Of a DNA stretch of 64,000 nucleotides, positions 7,824 to 17,842 are shown piece after piece; positions within the stretch are counted from its first letter, which is position 1; the number at the start of each line of letters is the position of its first letter. The DNA comes from Planctomycetaceae bacterium (GTDB lineage: Bacteria; Planctomycetota; Planctomycetia; Planctomycetales; Planctomycetaceae): the NCBI GenBank assembly GCA_020426505.1, contig JAGQPX010000012.1, positions 1 through 64,000 of the forward strand. Direction: 5' to 3'. The notes below the pieces were generated by a model. The model did not search any database and was not told the origin of the DNA. It saw nothing but the letters and a program-made list of their open reading frames with translations. A program made the position numbers and the translations under genes.

Positions 7824-7854
7824 ATTCTACCACAAGAGAACATCACACGGTCAA
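7824..7854 (-). promoter_or_regulatory. Candidate promoter of the toxin-antitoxin pair
   Basis: On the minus strand TTGACC (7854-7849) and TAGAAT (7829-7824) are 19 bases apart, with TGG before the -10 box. The -10 box ends six bases before the antitoxin ATG, so the mRNA would be leaderless or nearly so. The spacer is longer than ideal. Confidence 0.45.
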
Positions 7855-7866
7855 CTCGAATGTGAG

Positions 7867-7977
7867 TCACTCAATCTTCAATGAGTACACGTCTGCTTCG
7901 CTCATCACCATGTGGAGGACGACGGGTTGACCGGTCAGGGATTGCACGCTGGTGTTTCCGTTCCAGCTGATGCGGCG
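7867..7977 (-). pseudogene. 3' remnant of a paralogue of the adjacent beta-propeller gene
   Basis: Read on the minus strand, 36 codons plus TGA encode RRISWNGNTSVQSLTGQP, then VVLHMVMSEADVYSLKIE. The last codons of the gene at 8078-9616 encode RRISWNGNRSVDSLTGRP, then VVLRLVMREADVYSLKFE, so the two align end to end without gaps, 28 of 36 residues identical and the stop in the same place. Many third positions differ, meaning the copies diverged as functional proteins before this one was truncated. Similarity stops abruptly at about 7978 and there is no start codon. It is in inverted orientation 100 bases upstream of its intact relative. Confidence 0.85.
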
Positions 7978-8077
7978 CCGGGTGCGGCGTTTCGATGCAA
8001 AAAACGCACGCTCTGTCTATGGTCCTCCGTTGGAGACGTTACACTTATTTGCGTCCCGTTGTCGAATCAGATGAACC

Positions 8078-9616
8078 ATGATTGCACATTCCTCAGCTCT
8101 ATTCTTGACCGTGTTTTGCCTTCTCTGTGGCGTGGGGATGCGGTCGTCGCACGCTCAGTCGGCTGTGCCCATAGACCTTGGCAGCCGTCGTGAATTGTTC
8201 ATTGACGACTATTTCATAGACGAGATGAAGCATGTTCAACTTCTGGTCCATCAGCCAGCGCGAAAGGAAATCGCCGTTGTCTGCGACAAGCCGTGGGAGG
8301 GAAACGGATGCGGGTACTTTACTGTCCTGCATGATCGCCGGGAGTCGGTTTACCGAATGTACTACCACGCCTGGCAGATCCCCACAGGCATTGAACCGGG
8401 CGGACCGCTGACCATTGCCTACTTCGAGAGTCAGGACGGGATCCAGTGGGAACGGCCCAATCTGGGACTGTGTGAGTTCAATGGTTCCAAAGACAACAAC
8501 ATCATTCTGGACAAGCTTGGCGACGGGGGTCGCTGTCACGATTTCTCTCCCTTCATCGATACCAATCCTGCGTCGACACCGGATGCGCGGTACAAGGCAG
8601 TCGGTGCGGGGTTTGAAAACAAAAAAGGGATCTGGGTCTATCAGTCACCGGATGGGATTCACTGGGCACCAATGGCGCCGGGTCCAGTCTTCGAGCAGGG
8701 AGCTTTCGACACGCAAAACATCGCTTTCTGGTCACCCACGGAGCAGCAATACATCTTGTATTACCGGGTGTTTTCCGAAGGCGGCTACTCCGGCACGCGG
8801 CTGATCAACCGGGCCATTTCGGATGATCTCCTGCACTGGACCGATGAGGGGACGATCGCATTTCCCGAGGGAGAAGGACCGCAACCACTCGCTCAGTATT
8901 ATGTGAACCAGATCAAGCCCTATGAGCGAGCGCCGCACCTCTCAATCGGGTTCCCCGCTCGCTATGTCGATCACGGACTGACGGAGTCGGCTCGGTTGCT
9001 GCCCGAGTGGAACTTGCGGGAGAAACGGATGACGGTGACTCCCCGCTACGGCACGGCCATCACCGATTCGATTTTCATCACCAGTCGCGACGGCATGAAC
9101 TTCCGGCAGAGCAACGATGTGTTCCTGCAGCCCGGTCTGCGAACGCAGCACAACTGGTCATACGGGGACAACTACATCGCCTGGCATGTCGTCGAGACCG
9201 AGTCGACCGATGACGACTCGCCTCGTGAGCTTTCGCTTTATGCGACGGAGTCGTACTTCACCGGTCGCCAATCCCGCTTGCGGCGATACACCTTGCGTAT
9301 CGACGGCTTCGGATCGATTCACGCCAAGCTGCAGACAGGGGAGTTCACCACAAAGCCGATCCGCTTTTCGGGGCAGGAACTCTCGTTCAATGTCGCAACG
9401 AGTGCTGCCGGGTTCGTTCAGGTTGAGATCCGCGAGCAGGACGGCTCTCCGATTTCCGGATTCACCCTTGATGAATGTGACATCATCTATGGTGACTCAC
9501 TTGATCGCCGCATCAGTTGGAACGGCAACAGGAGTGTCGATTCGCTGACTGGTCGCCCTGTGGTGCTGCGCTTGGTCATGCGCGAGGCGGATGTCTACTC
9601 GCTGAAGTTCGAGTGA
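8078..9616 (+). CDS. Secreted beta-propeller protein, glycosyl hydrolase family 32/43-like
   Basis: A 512-residue exported protein. The signal peptide spans residues 1-27 (hydrophobic SALFLTVFCLLCGVGM, cleavage around SHAQS). The mature protein begins IDLGSRRELFIDDYFID, the opening common to a planctomycete family with a five-bladed propeller fold. Blades carry motifs such as YRMYYHAWQIP, IAYFESQDGIQWERP, IWVYQSPDGIHWAP and TDSIFITSRDGMNFRQ, each a strand followed by a D-G-W/F turn. The last roughly 110 residues form a beta-sandwich. A role in binding or cleaving polysaccharide in the periplasm or outside is inferred from fold; catalytic acids were not assigned. It stands upstream of exported cytochrome modules. 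Confidence 0.75.
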   Translation: MIAHSSALFLTVFCLLCGVGMRSSHAQSAVPIDLGSRRELFIDDYFIDEMKHVQLLVHQPARKEIAVVCDKPWEGNGCGYFTVLHDRRESVYRMYYHAWQIPTGIEPGGPLTIAYFESQDGIQWERPNLGLCEFNGSKDNNIILDKLGDGGRCHDFSPFIDTNPASTPDARYKAVGAGFENKKGIWVYQSPDGIHWAPMAPGPVFEQGAFDTQNIAFWSPTEQQYILYYRVFSEGGYSGTRLINRAISDDLLHWTDEGTIAFPEGEGPQPLAQYYVNQIKPYERAPHLSIGFPARYVDHGLTESARLLPEWNLREKRMTVTPRYGTAITDSIFITSRDGMNFRQSNDVFLQPGLRTQHNWSYGDNYIAWHVVETESTDDDSPRELSLYATESYFTGRQSRLRRYTLRIDGFGSIHAKLQTGEFTTKPIRFSGQELSFNVATSAAGFVQVEIREQDGSPISGFTLDECDIIYGDSLDRRISWNGNRSVDSLTGRPVVLRLVMREADVYSLKFE

Positions 9617-9636
9617 TGCTGACGGCGCGATCTGCA

Positions 9637-11061
9637 CTACGCAACGATTTCGTGGACCACCCGTGATGGCTCCACGCCCGTCAAGCGCTGGTCGAGGCCC
9701 TGGAACCGGTAGGTCAACCGGGTGTGATCGAAGCCGAGCAGGTGCAGAATCGTCGCGTGCAGGTCGTGGACATGGACCGGGTCGGCTGTCACGTTGAAGC
9801 CGAACGGATCACTCTCGCCGAGTGTCACACCCGGCTTGATCCCGCCACCGGCGAGCCACATCGTGAAGCAGTTGGGGTGATGGTCGCGACCGTCGTCGCC
9901 GCCCCCCTGGACCATCGGCGTGCGTCCAAACTCGCCTCCCCAGACGACAAGCGTATCTTCCAGCAGGCCGCGTTGCTTGAGGTCTTTGATTAAGGCGGCT
10001 GCGGGCTGGTCGGTGTTTTTGCAGTTCTTTTTGAGGTCATTCACCAGATTGCCGTGCTGATCCCACGCCTCGTGAAAGACCTCGACGAATCGGACTCCCC
10101 GTTCGACGAGTCTCCGCGCGAGCAAACAGGTGTTGGCGAAGGACGGCTCGCCCGGCACTGCCCCGTACATCTCGAGGATGTGTTCCGGCTCTTGCGTGAG
10201 GTCCATCGCACTTGGTGCGCTGGCCTGCATGCGGAAGGCCATTTCAAAAGAGTTGATTCGCGTCGCAATCTCGGGATCGCCCACATCATCAAGATGTTTG
10301 CGGTTGAGCGAGTTGATTGCATCCAGCGAGGATCGCTGCAACTCCGCATCGACGCCGCGCGGGTTCGAGAGGTACAGCACCGGGTCGCCCGTGTTTCGAA
10401 AGGTGACACCCTGATGCACCGTTGGCAGGAATCCGCTTCCCCAGTTGGAGTTCCCGCCGCTGGGGCCTTTCGTCCCGGTGCTGAAGACGACGAATCCCGG
10501 CAGGTCGTGTGACGCATTGCCCAGTCCGTACAGCGTCCAGGCACCGAGGCTCGGTTTGCCGAACTGCTGCGACCCGGTGCTCATCAGAATCTGTGCGGGA
10601 GCATGATTGAAGGCATCGGTGGACATCGATTTGACGATGGCGATGTCGTCGACAATGTCAGCCGTGTGAGGAAGCAGCTCCGACAACTCGGCTCCGCACT
10701 CGCCGTGCCTGTCGAATTTGAACTTTGGCCCGAGCAGAGTTGAGTTCGGGTTGATGAACGCAGCCCGATAACCTTCAATCAGTTCGGCAGGTGGGAGCGT
10801 GCCGTCGTACTTGGCGAGTTCGGGCTTGTTGTCGAACAACTCAAGATGACTGGGAGCCCCGGCCATGAACAGGAAGATGACGTTCTTCGCCCGAGGTGGA
10901 ACATGCGACCGTTGCGGATCGGCAGCCGCGTGCGCCATGTTTGCGGCTGTCAACTGCTGCAAGGCGATTCCACCGAGCCCGACGCCGCACTCTTGCAGGA
11001 ACCAACGTCGGGCGAGTGTCTGCTGAGGAACTTGTCGAAAGACGTGTCGGAGATTTGTCAT
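9637..11061 (-). CDS. DUF1501 protein, Tat-exported
   Basis: A 474-residue member of DUF1501, a planctomycete-rich family in the alkaline phosphatase/sulfatase superfamily. Residues 16-25 contain twin arginines (LARRWFLQE) followed by a hydrophobic GVGLGGIALQQL, a Tat-type signal. Family motifs are FLFMAGAPSHLELFDNKPEL, SELLPHTADIVDDIAIVKSM, and near the end VVWGGEFGRTPM with GRDHHPNCF, where Asp and His residues could bind metal. The ATG at 11061 is used; a TTG six bases earlier is possible. It follows the cytochrome gene of the same strand after 63 bases, forming module A. The physiological substrate of the family is not established. Confidence 0.92.
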   Translation of the reverse strand: MTNLRHVFRQVPQQTLARRWFLQECGVGLGGIALQQLTAANMAHAAADPQRSHVPPRAKNVIFLFMAGAPSHLELFDNKPELAKYDGTLPPAELIEGYRAAFINPNSTLLGPKFKFDRHGECGAELSELLPHTADIVDDIAIVKSMSTDAFNHAPAQILMSTGSQQFGKPSLGAWTLYGLGNASHDLPGFVVFSTGTKGPSGGNSNWGSGFLPTVHQGVTFRNTGDPVLYLSNPRGVDAELQRSSLDAINSLNRKHLDDVGDPEIATRINSFEMAFRMQASAPSAMDLTQEPEHILEMYGAVPGEPSFANTCLLARRLVERGVRFVEVFHEAWDQHGNLVNDLKKNCKNTDQPAAALIKDLKQRGLLEDTLVVWGGEFGRTPMVQGGGDDGRDHHPNCFTMWLAGGGIKPGVTLGESDPFGFNVTADPVHVHDLHATILHLLGFDHTRLTYRFQGLDQRLTGVEPSRVVHEIVA

Positions 11062-11124
11062 GATCAAGCGTCGATACTCATTGTCAGGACTGCGAAGGAA
11101 GCGGTCAGTTTCGGTTCGTCAACG

Positions 11125-14100
11125 TCATTCATTCGTGATCGTTTCATCCAGATTCAGGACCACTCGCGCGAGTGCCGTCCAGGCTGCCAACTCGGGGGCG
11201 GTGACTCCTTCGGGTAACTCATCCGCATGCTCCTCGCGGTCGCTGATCAACGGCCACGGATCGGCGCCCTCGTGTTTGAACTTGCCGCGTTGTTGGTGCA
11301 GAAATGCGGACAGCACTTCCGCTTCATCCGGCTGAGGATCTCGTGCGACACAGCGGCGGAAGGCGAAGCGGATTCGTTCGGCGTCGCTGCTTCCGGATGA
11401 CGTGATGGTCTCGACCGCCAACGATCGGGCACATTGGACGAACAGCGGCTCATTCAGTGTGGTCAGCGCCTGCAGTGGAGTGTTCGATCGGGCGCGGCGA
11501 ACGCACGCGACGTCACCATTCGGGGCATCGAAGGTTTGCAGCACGGGGTATGGCACAGACCGGAAGCGGAACGTGTACAGACCACGGCGATACTGATCGG
11601 GGCCTGTGTCATAAGCCCAGACCTTCGGTCCGTAACTGGCCGGACGCTGGAACAGAAACTCCGGTGCGGGAGGATACACGCTCGGTCCGCCCACCTTGGG
11701 ATTCAGCAATCCGCTTGCCGCCAACGCGATGTCTCGCACCAGTTCGGCGTCGACGCGATATCGCGGACCTCTGGCCAACAGCCGGTTCGAGGGATCCTGG
11801 TCGTACTTCTCTGGTGTCACGACCGACGACTGGCGGTAGGTCGCTGACGAGACGATCAACCGATTCAGATGCTTCAGGCTCCAGCCGTTCTCCATCAATT
11901 CGACGGCCAGCCAGTCGAGCAACTCGGGATGTGTAGGCGGTTCGCCCTGTGTTCCAAGGTCTTCAGCCGTGGTGACAAAACCCGTTCCGAAATAGGCCTG
12001 CCAGATGCGATTGACGATCGCGCGGGCCGTCGTGGGCGACTGTCGATCGACCAGCCAGTGTGCAAACTCCAGCCGCGACGAGTCAGCAGTCTCTGCCAGA
12101 GGATGCAGGAACTCGGGCACACCAGGTGTCACAGCTTCCTCCGGCTTCAGGAAGTCACCCCGGTTGAGGCGATGCGTCTTTCGCGGCTCGTCCCGTTCCG
12201 ACAAGACGAGTTGTGTGGTTCCCTGCGGATGTTGTTGCCACAGCGACTCGATGCGGTCGTTCGCATCCTTCCAGTCCGCCACTGTCTTTCGCCATTCACT
12301 GAAAACCAGTGCGGTCTGTTGAGAGGTCCGTTCCGACACAGGGATCTCAAGAGCCTGTCGAACGGCTGCCGGGATCGGATCAGCCTGTGCATCGGCTGCA
12401 GAGGTCACCGAGAATCGGAAGCGACCGAGGTTGTTGTTCTGATTGTCATCACTGTTCCACCCACCGTGTTGCTGTTTGAGCTTGATGTTGATCCGGAATC
12501 CCTGTTCGTTTTCCAGCGGCTTCTCCAACACAAAGACCGCATTGTGGGGCACGTTGCTCCGTCCAGGGCCGATATCCTGAGTCCATGCCGTCAAGTCGTT
12601 GCCGTCGTTTGCATATTCAATCGGACCGGTCACTCGCTGCTTGTCGGTCTTGTCATTGAAACTCGTGTCGAGCGGCTGCTCCGATGGATTGACGTCAGCC
12701 GTGGCGTGGGAGAACTTCAACTCCGCGACTTGATCCGGCTGATCAAGGGGCGCAGCTGTCGCAGTGAACTCGGTCAGACCGGATAGGCCAAAAATCGACC
12801 GACCGGGACCGCCGTGCGGCAGGCTCGGATCGTTGAGCAGTTCGAGCTTCACTGCGTTGATGGTTGGCACTTCGACATCGACGGTGAACTCGGTCGTGTG
12901 CTTCGTCGGTGCATAGCCGGCCGCCAGGATGGACCCATCCTCCAGGAGGTAGTGCTTCTGTCCACCGCTTGTGTCCAGTTTGGGCCGAACGATGTGCCAC
13001 TCAGGCTGATCCTGTCGGACGGATTCTTCCCATTCCGCAATGCGATCAGGCCAGTCGGTTGCTTCGTTCCGAAGGCTGTCTTCGATCCGCTGAATCTCGC
13101 CCAGAATCTCTTGCCGTCGCTGTCGTTGCTCGTCCGTGTAGACGGTGTGTTGGGCCTCGTGGCAGTTGTTAAGGAAGGCGAACATCCGGTAGTAGTCCAC
13201 CTGTGTCAACGGATCGTATTTGTGACTGTGGCACTGCCCGCATTGAATGGTCAGTCCCAAGACGGCTTTGCCGATCGCATCCATCCGGTCGAACATCGCC
13301 TCCATGCGGAACTGCTCAGGGTCGATGCCACCTTCCTCGTTGATCATCGAATTCCGCAGGAAACCCGTGGCGACGATCTGGTCTTGTGTGGCGTCCGGAA
13401 TCAGATCGCCGGCGATTTGCTCGACGATGAACTGGTCGTACGGCAGATCATTGTTGAGAGCATCGATGACCCAGTTGCGATACATCCAGACGAACCGCGG
13501 CTTGTCTTTCTCGAATCCGTCAGAGTCTGCATAGCGCGCGGCATCGAGCCACAGGCGGCCCCACCGCTCACCGTAGTGAGGTGAGTCGAGCAACCGTTCG
13601 ATGTTTGTCTCGATCCCCAGTTCTGTCTGGTCAGCGAGGAGTTGATCAACCTCTTCAAGTGTGGGAGGGAGCCCGATGAGGTCCAGCGACAAACGCCGCA
13701 ACAGCGTCACCGCATCGGCTTCCGGAGAGGGGGACAATCCATGTTGCTCCAACCGGGCGAGGATGAACGCATCAATCGGATTGCGGACCCACCCCGCGTT
13801 CTCAACCTCCGGCACCTCCGGTCGAACGGGTGCAGTGAACGCCCAATGTGCTGCGTACGGCGCCCCCTGAGCAATCCACTCACGCAGAATCTCAATCTGC
13901 TCGGGCTTCAATTCCTTTCCAGAATCGGGCGGCGGCATTCGTTCACCATCCGCGTCACTGGTGATGCGAATCATGAATGGGCTGTCGTCCGGTTGACCCG
14001 GCACGATCGAATGACTCGCCCCGTTGACATCACCGGACCCATCAAAATGATCGAGCCTCAGGTCCCCCTCACGGTGCTCCGCGTCGGGCCCATGACATCC

Positions 14101-14256
14101 GAAACAGTTGCTTGCCAGTATCGGACGAACATCGCGGACAAAGTCGATCTCGTCAGCCGTGAGTGTCCCCGGTGAACAGACACCGATCATGAACCACAAC
14201 AGAATCACGACGCATCGCACACCATTCCAGAAAACAACATCGCCGCAAGACCGCAT
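11125..14256 (-). CDS. Planctomycete cytochrome C protein (PSCyt1-DUF1549-DUF1553)
   Basis: A 1043-residue exported haem protein. The ATG at 14256 is chosen because AAGGA lies seven bases upstream and it gives a good signal peptide; the frame is open another 127 codons without any such signal. Order: signal (1-34), PSCyt1 domain with Cys51-x-x-Cys54-His55, DUF1549 from about residue 130, a second haem-type motif CGQCHSHKYDP near residue 340, a beta-rich insert, and DUF1553 over the last 350 residues (RAIVNRIWQAYFGTGFV, RVDAELVRDIALAASG). The protein is predicted to carry two c-type haems in the periplasm. It forms module A with the downstream DUF1501 gene and is divergent from module B across 214 bases. 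Confidence 0.92.
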   Translation of the reverse strand: MRSCGDVVFWNGVRCVVILLWFMIGVCSPGTLTADEIDFVRDVRPILASNCFGCHGPDAEHREGDLRLDHFDGSGDVNGASHSIVPGQPDDSPFMIRITSDADGERMPPPDSGKELKPEQIEILREWIAQGAPYAAHWAFTAPVRPEVPEVENAGWVRNPIDAFILARLEQHGLSPSPEADAVTLLRRLSLDLIGLPPTLEEVDQLLADQTELGIETNIERLLDSPHYGERWGRLWLDAARYADSDGFEKDKPRFVWMYRNWVIDALNNDLPYDQFIVEQIAGDLIPDATQDQIVATGFLRNSMINEEGGIDPEQFRMEAMFDRMDAIGKAVLGLTIQCGQCHSHKYDPLTQVDYYRMFAFLNNCHEAQHTVYTDEQRQRRQEILGEIQRIEDSLRNEATDWPDRIAEWEESVRQDQPEWHIVRPKLDTSGGQKHYLLEDGSILAAGYAPTKHTTEFTVDVEVPTINAVKLELLNDPSLPHGGPGRSIFGLSGLTEFTATAAPLDQPDQVAELKFSHATADVNPSEQPLDTSFNDKTDKQRVTGPIEYANDGNDLTAWTQDIGPGRSNVPHNAVFVLEKPLENEQGFRINIKLKQQHGGWNSDDNQNNNLGRFRFSVTSAADAQADPIPAAVRQALEIPVSERTSQQTALVFSEWRKTVADWKDANDRIESLWQQHPQGTTQLVLSERDEPRKTHRLNRGDFLKPEEAVTPGVPEFLHPLAETADSSRLEFAHWLVDRQSPTTARAIVNRIWQAYFGTGFVTTAEDLGTQGEPPTHPELLDWLAVELMENGWSLKHLNRLIVSSATYRQSSVVTPEKYDQDPSNRLLARGPRYRVDAELVRDIALAASGLLNPKVGGPSVYPPAPEFLFQRPASYGPKVWAYDTGPDQYRRGLYTFRFRSVPYPVLQTFDAPNGDVACVRRARSNTPLQALTTLNEPLFVQCARSLAVETITSSGSSDAERIRFAFRRCVARDPQPDEAEVLSAFLHQQRGKFKHEGADPWPLISDREEHADELPEGVTAPELAAWTALARVVLNLDETITNE

Positions 14257-14470
14257 GGTTGTGTCCTTGGTAGAGGATTGCTGCCATTTCGATTCTCGCA
14301 GGCAAACCGTCCGGCCGCAACAATCCTGACATTTCGAGGAATGTGTGAAAGGACGCAGTCTGAATCCTTGAGTGAGAAGGTGCCTGCTTGAGTTGAGCCT
14401 TCGACGTTGGGTAAAGTGGAATTGAATGAGACACCGTTGACTTCGCTTCACATGATCGGGATTCCTGTTG

Positions 14471-17400
14471 ATGCATCCCTTGCTGCGAACGACGTTTGCC
14501 TTCGCATTGCTTGCACTCTGCTGTTCATCGGCATGGGCAGACCCTCCGCGAGACGGACTGATTCTCTGGCTCGATGCGGCTGATCTTGGTGGTGGAAAGA
14601 GTGGCCCGAACGACTCCCAAGTCGGGCTGCCGGTCACTCGCTGGGTTGACAGGAGTTCGCACGGAAACCATCTGGAACAGCATCGTGACGATCGTCAGCC
14701 AATCGTCGAGAAAGATGCAACGAGCGGCCAGCCGATGGTCCGGTTCGATGGTGACGACCTGCTGGAACTCGATCGGCTCGAGGGGCTGAGCGTCGGCGAT
14801 CAGATGTTTCACATCGTGTTTGTGATGCGCTCGCTTGATGAGTCGGATCACACGTCGCAACGGATTCTGGATTTCGAGTCGCGTGAGTCGGATGGAACCG
14901 TCCCCAAACGCCAGGGATTCTGGATTGGAGCCCAGAAGGGTCGAGGGTTGGTCCGACTGGGGATCCACGAAGGGGACGAAGGCGAAGGACTGCACGTTGC
15001 CTGGGATGGTCACTCGCATTTGCTGGAGTTGGTCTATAGAGCAGAGCAGACATTCGAGATGTACTTTGACGGCCAACGGGAACGCAGGGCCATGTTCAAT
15101 GGAACGCACTTTCTCGGCTTGAAGGAGCATGTCTCACTCGCCCTCGGTCAGCACGTCAACCAGCACGACAACGAGCAAACATTCTTTCGGGGCAATCTGG
15201 GTGAGGTGCTGTTCTACAACCGACCGCTCACCACCATTGAACGGCAGCAGGTGAATCAGTACCTCAAAGACAAGTTCTCGCTGAGCACCGAGCTGGCAGA
15301 GCTCCCGCAGTTTGAGGCGGATGTCCGTCCGATCCTGGCCACACATTGTCTCGAATGTCACGGCAACGACACTCGCGAGGCCGGTCTGGATTTGCGGTCA
15401 GTCTCTTCGATGCTGATCGGCGGCGAAGCGGGACCCGTGATTGTTCGAGGTGAGCCCGACTACAGCGAACTGTTGACCCGAATCGAATCGGGACAAATGC
15501 CCCCTGAGGGGGAATCACGACTAACTGAGGAGGAAGTCCGCACCCTGAGGGAATGGATTGAAGCTGACGCCCCGGCTGAGGAGCCGGTCGTCATCACTGC
15601 TCCCCCGTCGAAGATCACGGACGAGGATCGTCAGCACTGGGCGTGGAATAGGCCGAAACCTCACGATCCGCCCGAGGTGCGACAGGCCGAACTAGTGTCC
15701 AATGACATTGACCGATTCGTTCTCGCACGGCTGGAGCAAGAGGGACTGTCGTACTCACAGGAAGCCGATGCCCATTCACTTGTCCGCCGTGTCTATTTCG
15801 ATCTGATCGGCTTGCCCCCATCCCCGCACGAAGTTCGGCAGTTCGTCGATGACACACAGCCGGGAGCCTGTGAGCGGCTGATCGATCGATTGCTCGAATC
15901 CCAACATTTCGGTGAACGCTGGGGGCGTCACTGGCTCGACGTCGTCGGGTATGTCGACGTGCACGGGAGCGACAATGATTTCGCCATCATCAAACCGCTG
16001 TCCGGTAAGTGGCGATACCGCGATTATGTCGTCCGCTCGTTCAACGAGGACAAACCATTCGATCGATTCCTCACTGAGCAACTGGCAGGAGACGAACTGT
16101 GCGACTGGCGAGATGCTGACACGTTCACTCCCGAGATGCTTGAGAATCTGGTCGCGACGACATTCCTGCTATGCGCCAATGATGACTCCAGTCAGAACGA
16201 ACTCAACACACCCGACATTCGCCATCATGTGCTCCAGCGGACGAGCGAGACCGTCGCCAACGCGCTCCTGGCCGTCACGATGCAATGTGCGAAGTGTCAC
16301 GATCACAAATACGAACCGATCTCGCAGTACGATTACTACAGCTTTGAATCAATCTTCGCCCCGGTCTTCAACGTGCGGAACTGGGTGACCGCAGAGAACC
16401 GTGTACGGCCTGCTGTCTCCGATATCGAGCGGACCCAGATCGACGAAGCGAACGCAGCCCTCCAAAAACAGATTGACGAACTGACGACGCGACGTGATGA
16501 AATCCACGCGAACTGTCGAACGCGACTCATCGCGGAGAGGCTTGAAGGATTGCCGGATGACATCCGCGGCGCAGTCCGCTCGGCGGTCGAGGCACCATCC
16601 GACCAGCGCACCGACGAGCAGAAGAAACTGGTCGAGCAGCATGAATCATCCGTTGTACCAACGGATGAACAGATCAAGGCGGAACTGACGGAAGCTGAAC
16701 TTGACGAATGTTCCCGGATCGAGAGTCAGACAGGCGACCTGAAAGCAGAGCTTCGCAGTTACGATCAAATCACCTGGGCGGTCGAGAACGCGGCTGCCCC
16801 CGCGACACACGTGCTTCGCCGGGGAAACTACCTGCGTCCTGGACTGGAGGTGCAACCGGCACTGCTCGACATTCTGACGACGGAGCCGACATCACAGCCC
16901 TGGTCAGACGTGGAACACTCAACCACGTCCAATGGGCGGCGATTGGAACTCGCCAGACAGCTGACGGACGCAGACACGCTCGCGGGAGGCTATGTCGCAC
17001 GTGTGATCGTCAACCGGCTATGGCAGCAGCTGTTCGGTCGGGGAATCGTAGAAACCAGTGACAACTTCGGCGTCTCAGGGTCGCCGCCGACACACCCGGA
17101 ACTGCTCGACTGGCTGACCCTGGAGTTCATCCAAAATGGATGGCATGTCAAATCGCTGATCAAGTCCATGATGATGTCAAACGCCTACAGGCAGACCTCC
17201 CGGATTGATGACAACTCAAAGAATGCAGAAGAGGTCGACCCTGCGAACAAACTGCTGTGGAGAATGAACCTTCGGCGATTGGATTCCGAACAGGTTCGCG
17301 ATTCCATGCTGACCTCCAGCGGCAAGCTTGACCGATCAATCGGCGGCGAACCCCTTCCGCTGGACGTTCAGCCGGATGGAATGGTCCGGATCAAAACAGA

Positions 17401-17842
17401 CAGCCTGCCCAATCCGGGCTCACAATGGCGGCGGAGTCTCTACGTACTCGCGCGACGAAATTATCAGCTCACCATGCTCCGCATGTTTGATCAACCGATC
17501 GTCACACGCAACTGCTCGCTGCGGAAGCCGACATCGGTCGTGACGCAATCGCTCACACTGCTCCACGACGATTTCGTGTTGGAGCAGGCCGAGTTTATGG
17601 CACGCCGAGCGATGGATGAAGCAGTCGAACAGTCCGACCCGGAGTTGGTCTCGTGGGCCTTCACAGCCGCGCTAGGTCGACCGACCGACGCTGAGGAGAG
17701 CGCATGGTCAGTCGACCTGCTGGCACGACATGCGGAACGCTATCAGGCACAGGGCATGGAGGCGGACCCGGCCAGACTCAAGGCGGTCGCCCATCTGTGT
17801 CACATGCTGCTGAACACCAACGAATTCCTCTACCTGCCATGA
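14471..17842 (+). CDS. LamG-PSCyt1-DUF1549-DUF1553 cytochrome
   Basis: A 1123-residue exported protein. The ATG at 14471 follows an in-frame TTG. Signal peptide residues 1-24 end at AWA-DPP. Residues 25-255 form a LamG/concanavalin-like domain ([33 protein letters not shown]), which commonly binds glycans. A PSCyt1 haem site CLECH lies near residue 293, DUF1549 from about 400, a second site [11 protein letters not shown] near 607, a charged coiled segment at 640-770, and DUF1553 from about 820. Its stop overlaps the next ATG in ATGA, so it is translationally coupled to a DUF1501 gene (module B). The N-terminal LamG distinguishes it from the module A protein. Confidence 0.92.
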   Translation: MHPLLRTTFAFALLALCCSSAWADPPRDGLILWLDAADLGGGKSGPNDSQVGLPVTRWVDRSSHGNHLEQHRDDRQPIVEKDATSGQPMVRFDGDDLLELDRLEGLSVGDQMFHIVFVMRSLDESDHTSQRILDFESRESDGTVPKRQGFWIGAQKGRGLVRLGIHEGDEGEGLHVAWDGHSHLLELVYRAEQTFEMYFDGQRERRAMFNGTHFLGLKEHVSLALGQHVNQHDNEQTFFRGNLGEVLFYNRPLTTIERQQVNQYLKDKFSLSTELAELPQFEADVRPILATHCLECHGNDTREAGLDLRSVSSMLIGGEAGPVIVRGEPDYSELLTRIESGQMPPEGESRLTEEEVRTLREWIEADAPAEEPVVITAPPSKITDEDRQHWAWNRPKPHDPPEVRQAELVSNDIDRFVLARLEQEGLSYSQEADAHSLVRRVYFDLIGLPPSPHEVRQFVDDTQPGACERLIDRLLESQHFGERWGRHWLDVVGYVDVHGSDNDFAIIKPLSGKWRYRDYVVRSFNEDKPFDRFLTEQLAGDELCDWRDADTFTPEMLENLVATTFLLCANDDSSQNELNTPDIRHHVLQRTSETVANALLAVTMQCAKCHDHKYEPISQYDYYSFESIFAPVFNVRNWVTAENRVRPAVSDIERTQIDEANAALQKQIDELTTRRDEIHANCRTRLIAERLEGLPDDIRGAVRSAVEAPSDQRTDEQKKLVEQHESSVVPTDEQIKAELTEAELDECSRIESQTGDLKAELRSYDQITWAVENAAAPATHVLRRGNYLRPGLEVQPALLDILTTEPTSQPWSDVEHSTTSNGRRLELARQLTDADTLAGGYVARVIVNRLWQQLFGRGIVETSDNFGVSGSPPTHPELLDWLTLEFIQNGWHVKSLIKSMMMSNAYRQTSRIDDNSKNAEEVDPANKLLWRMNLRRLDSEQVRDSMLTSSGKLDRSIGGEPLPLDVQPDGMVRIKTDSLPNPGSQWRRSLYVLARRNYQLTMLRMFDQPIVTRNCSLRKPTSVVTQSLTLLHDDFVLEQAEFMARRAMDEAVEQSDPELVSWAFTAALGRPTDAEESAWSVDLLARHAERYQAQGMEADPARLKAVAHLCHMLLNTNEFLYLP

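Noticed and set aside
14257-14637. N-terminal extension of the module A cytochrome to 14637
   Set aside because: The extra 127 codons lack a ribosome site and overlap the divergent gene's start; the ATG at 14256 has both a ribosome site and a signal peptide.
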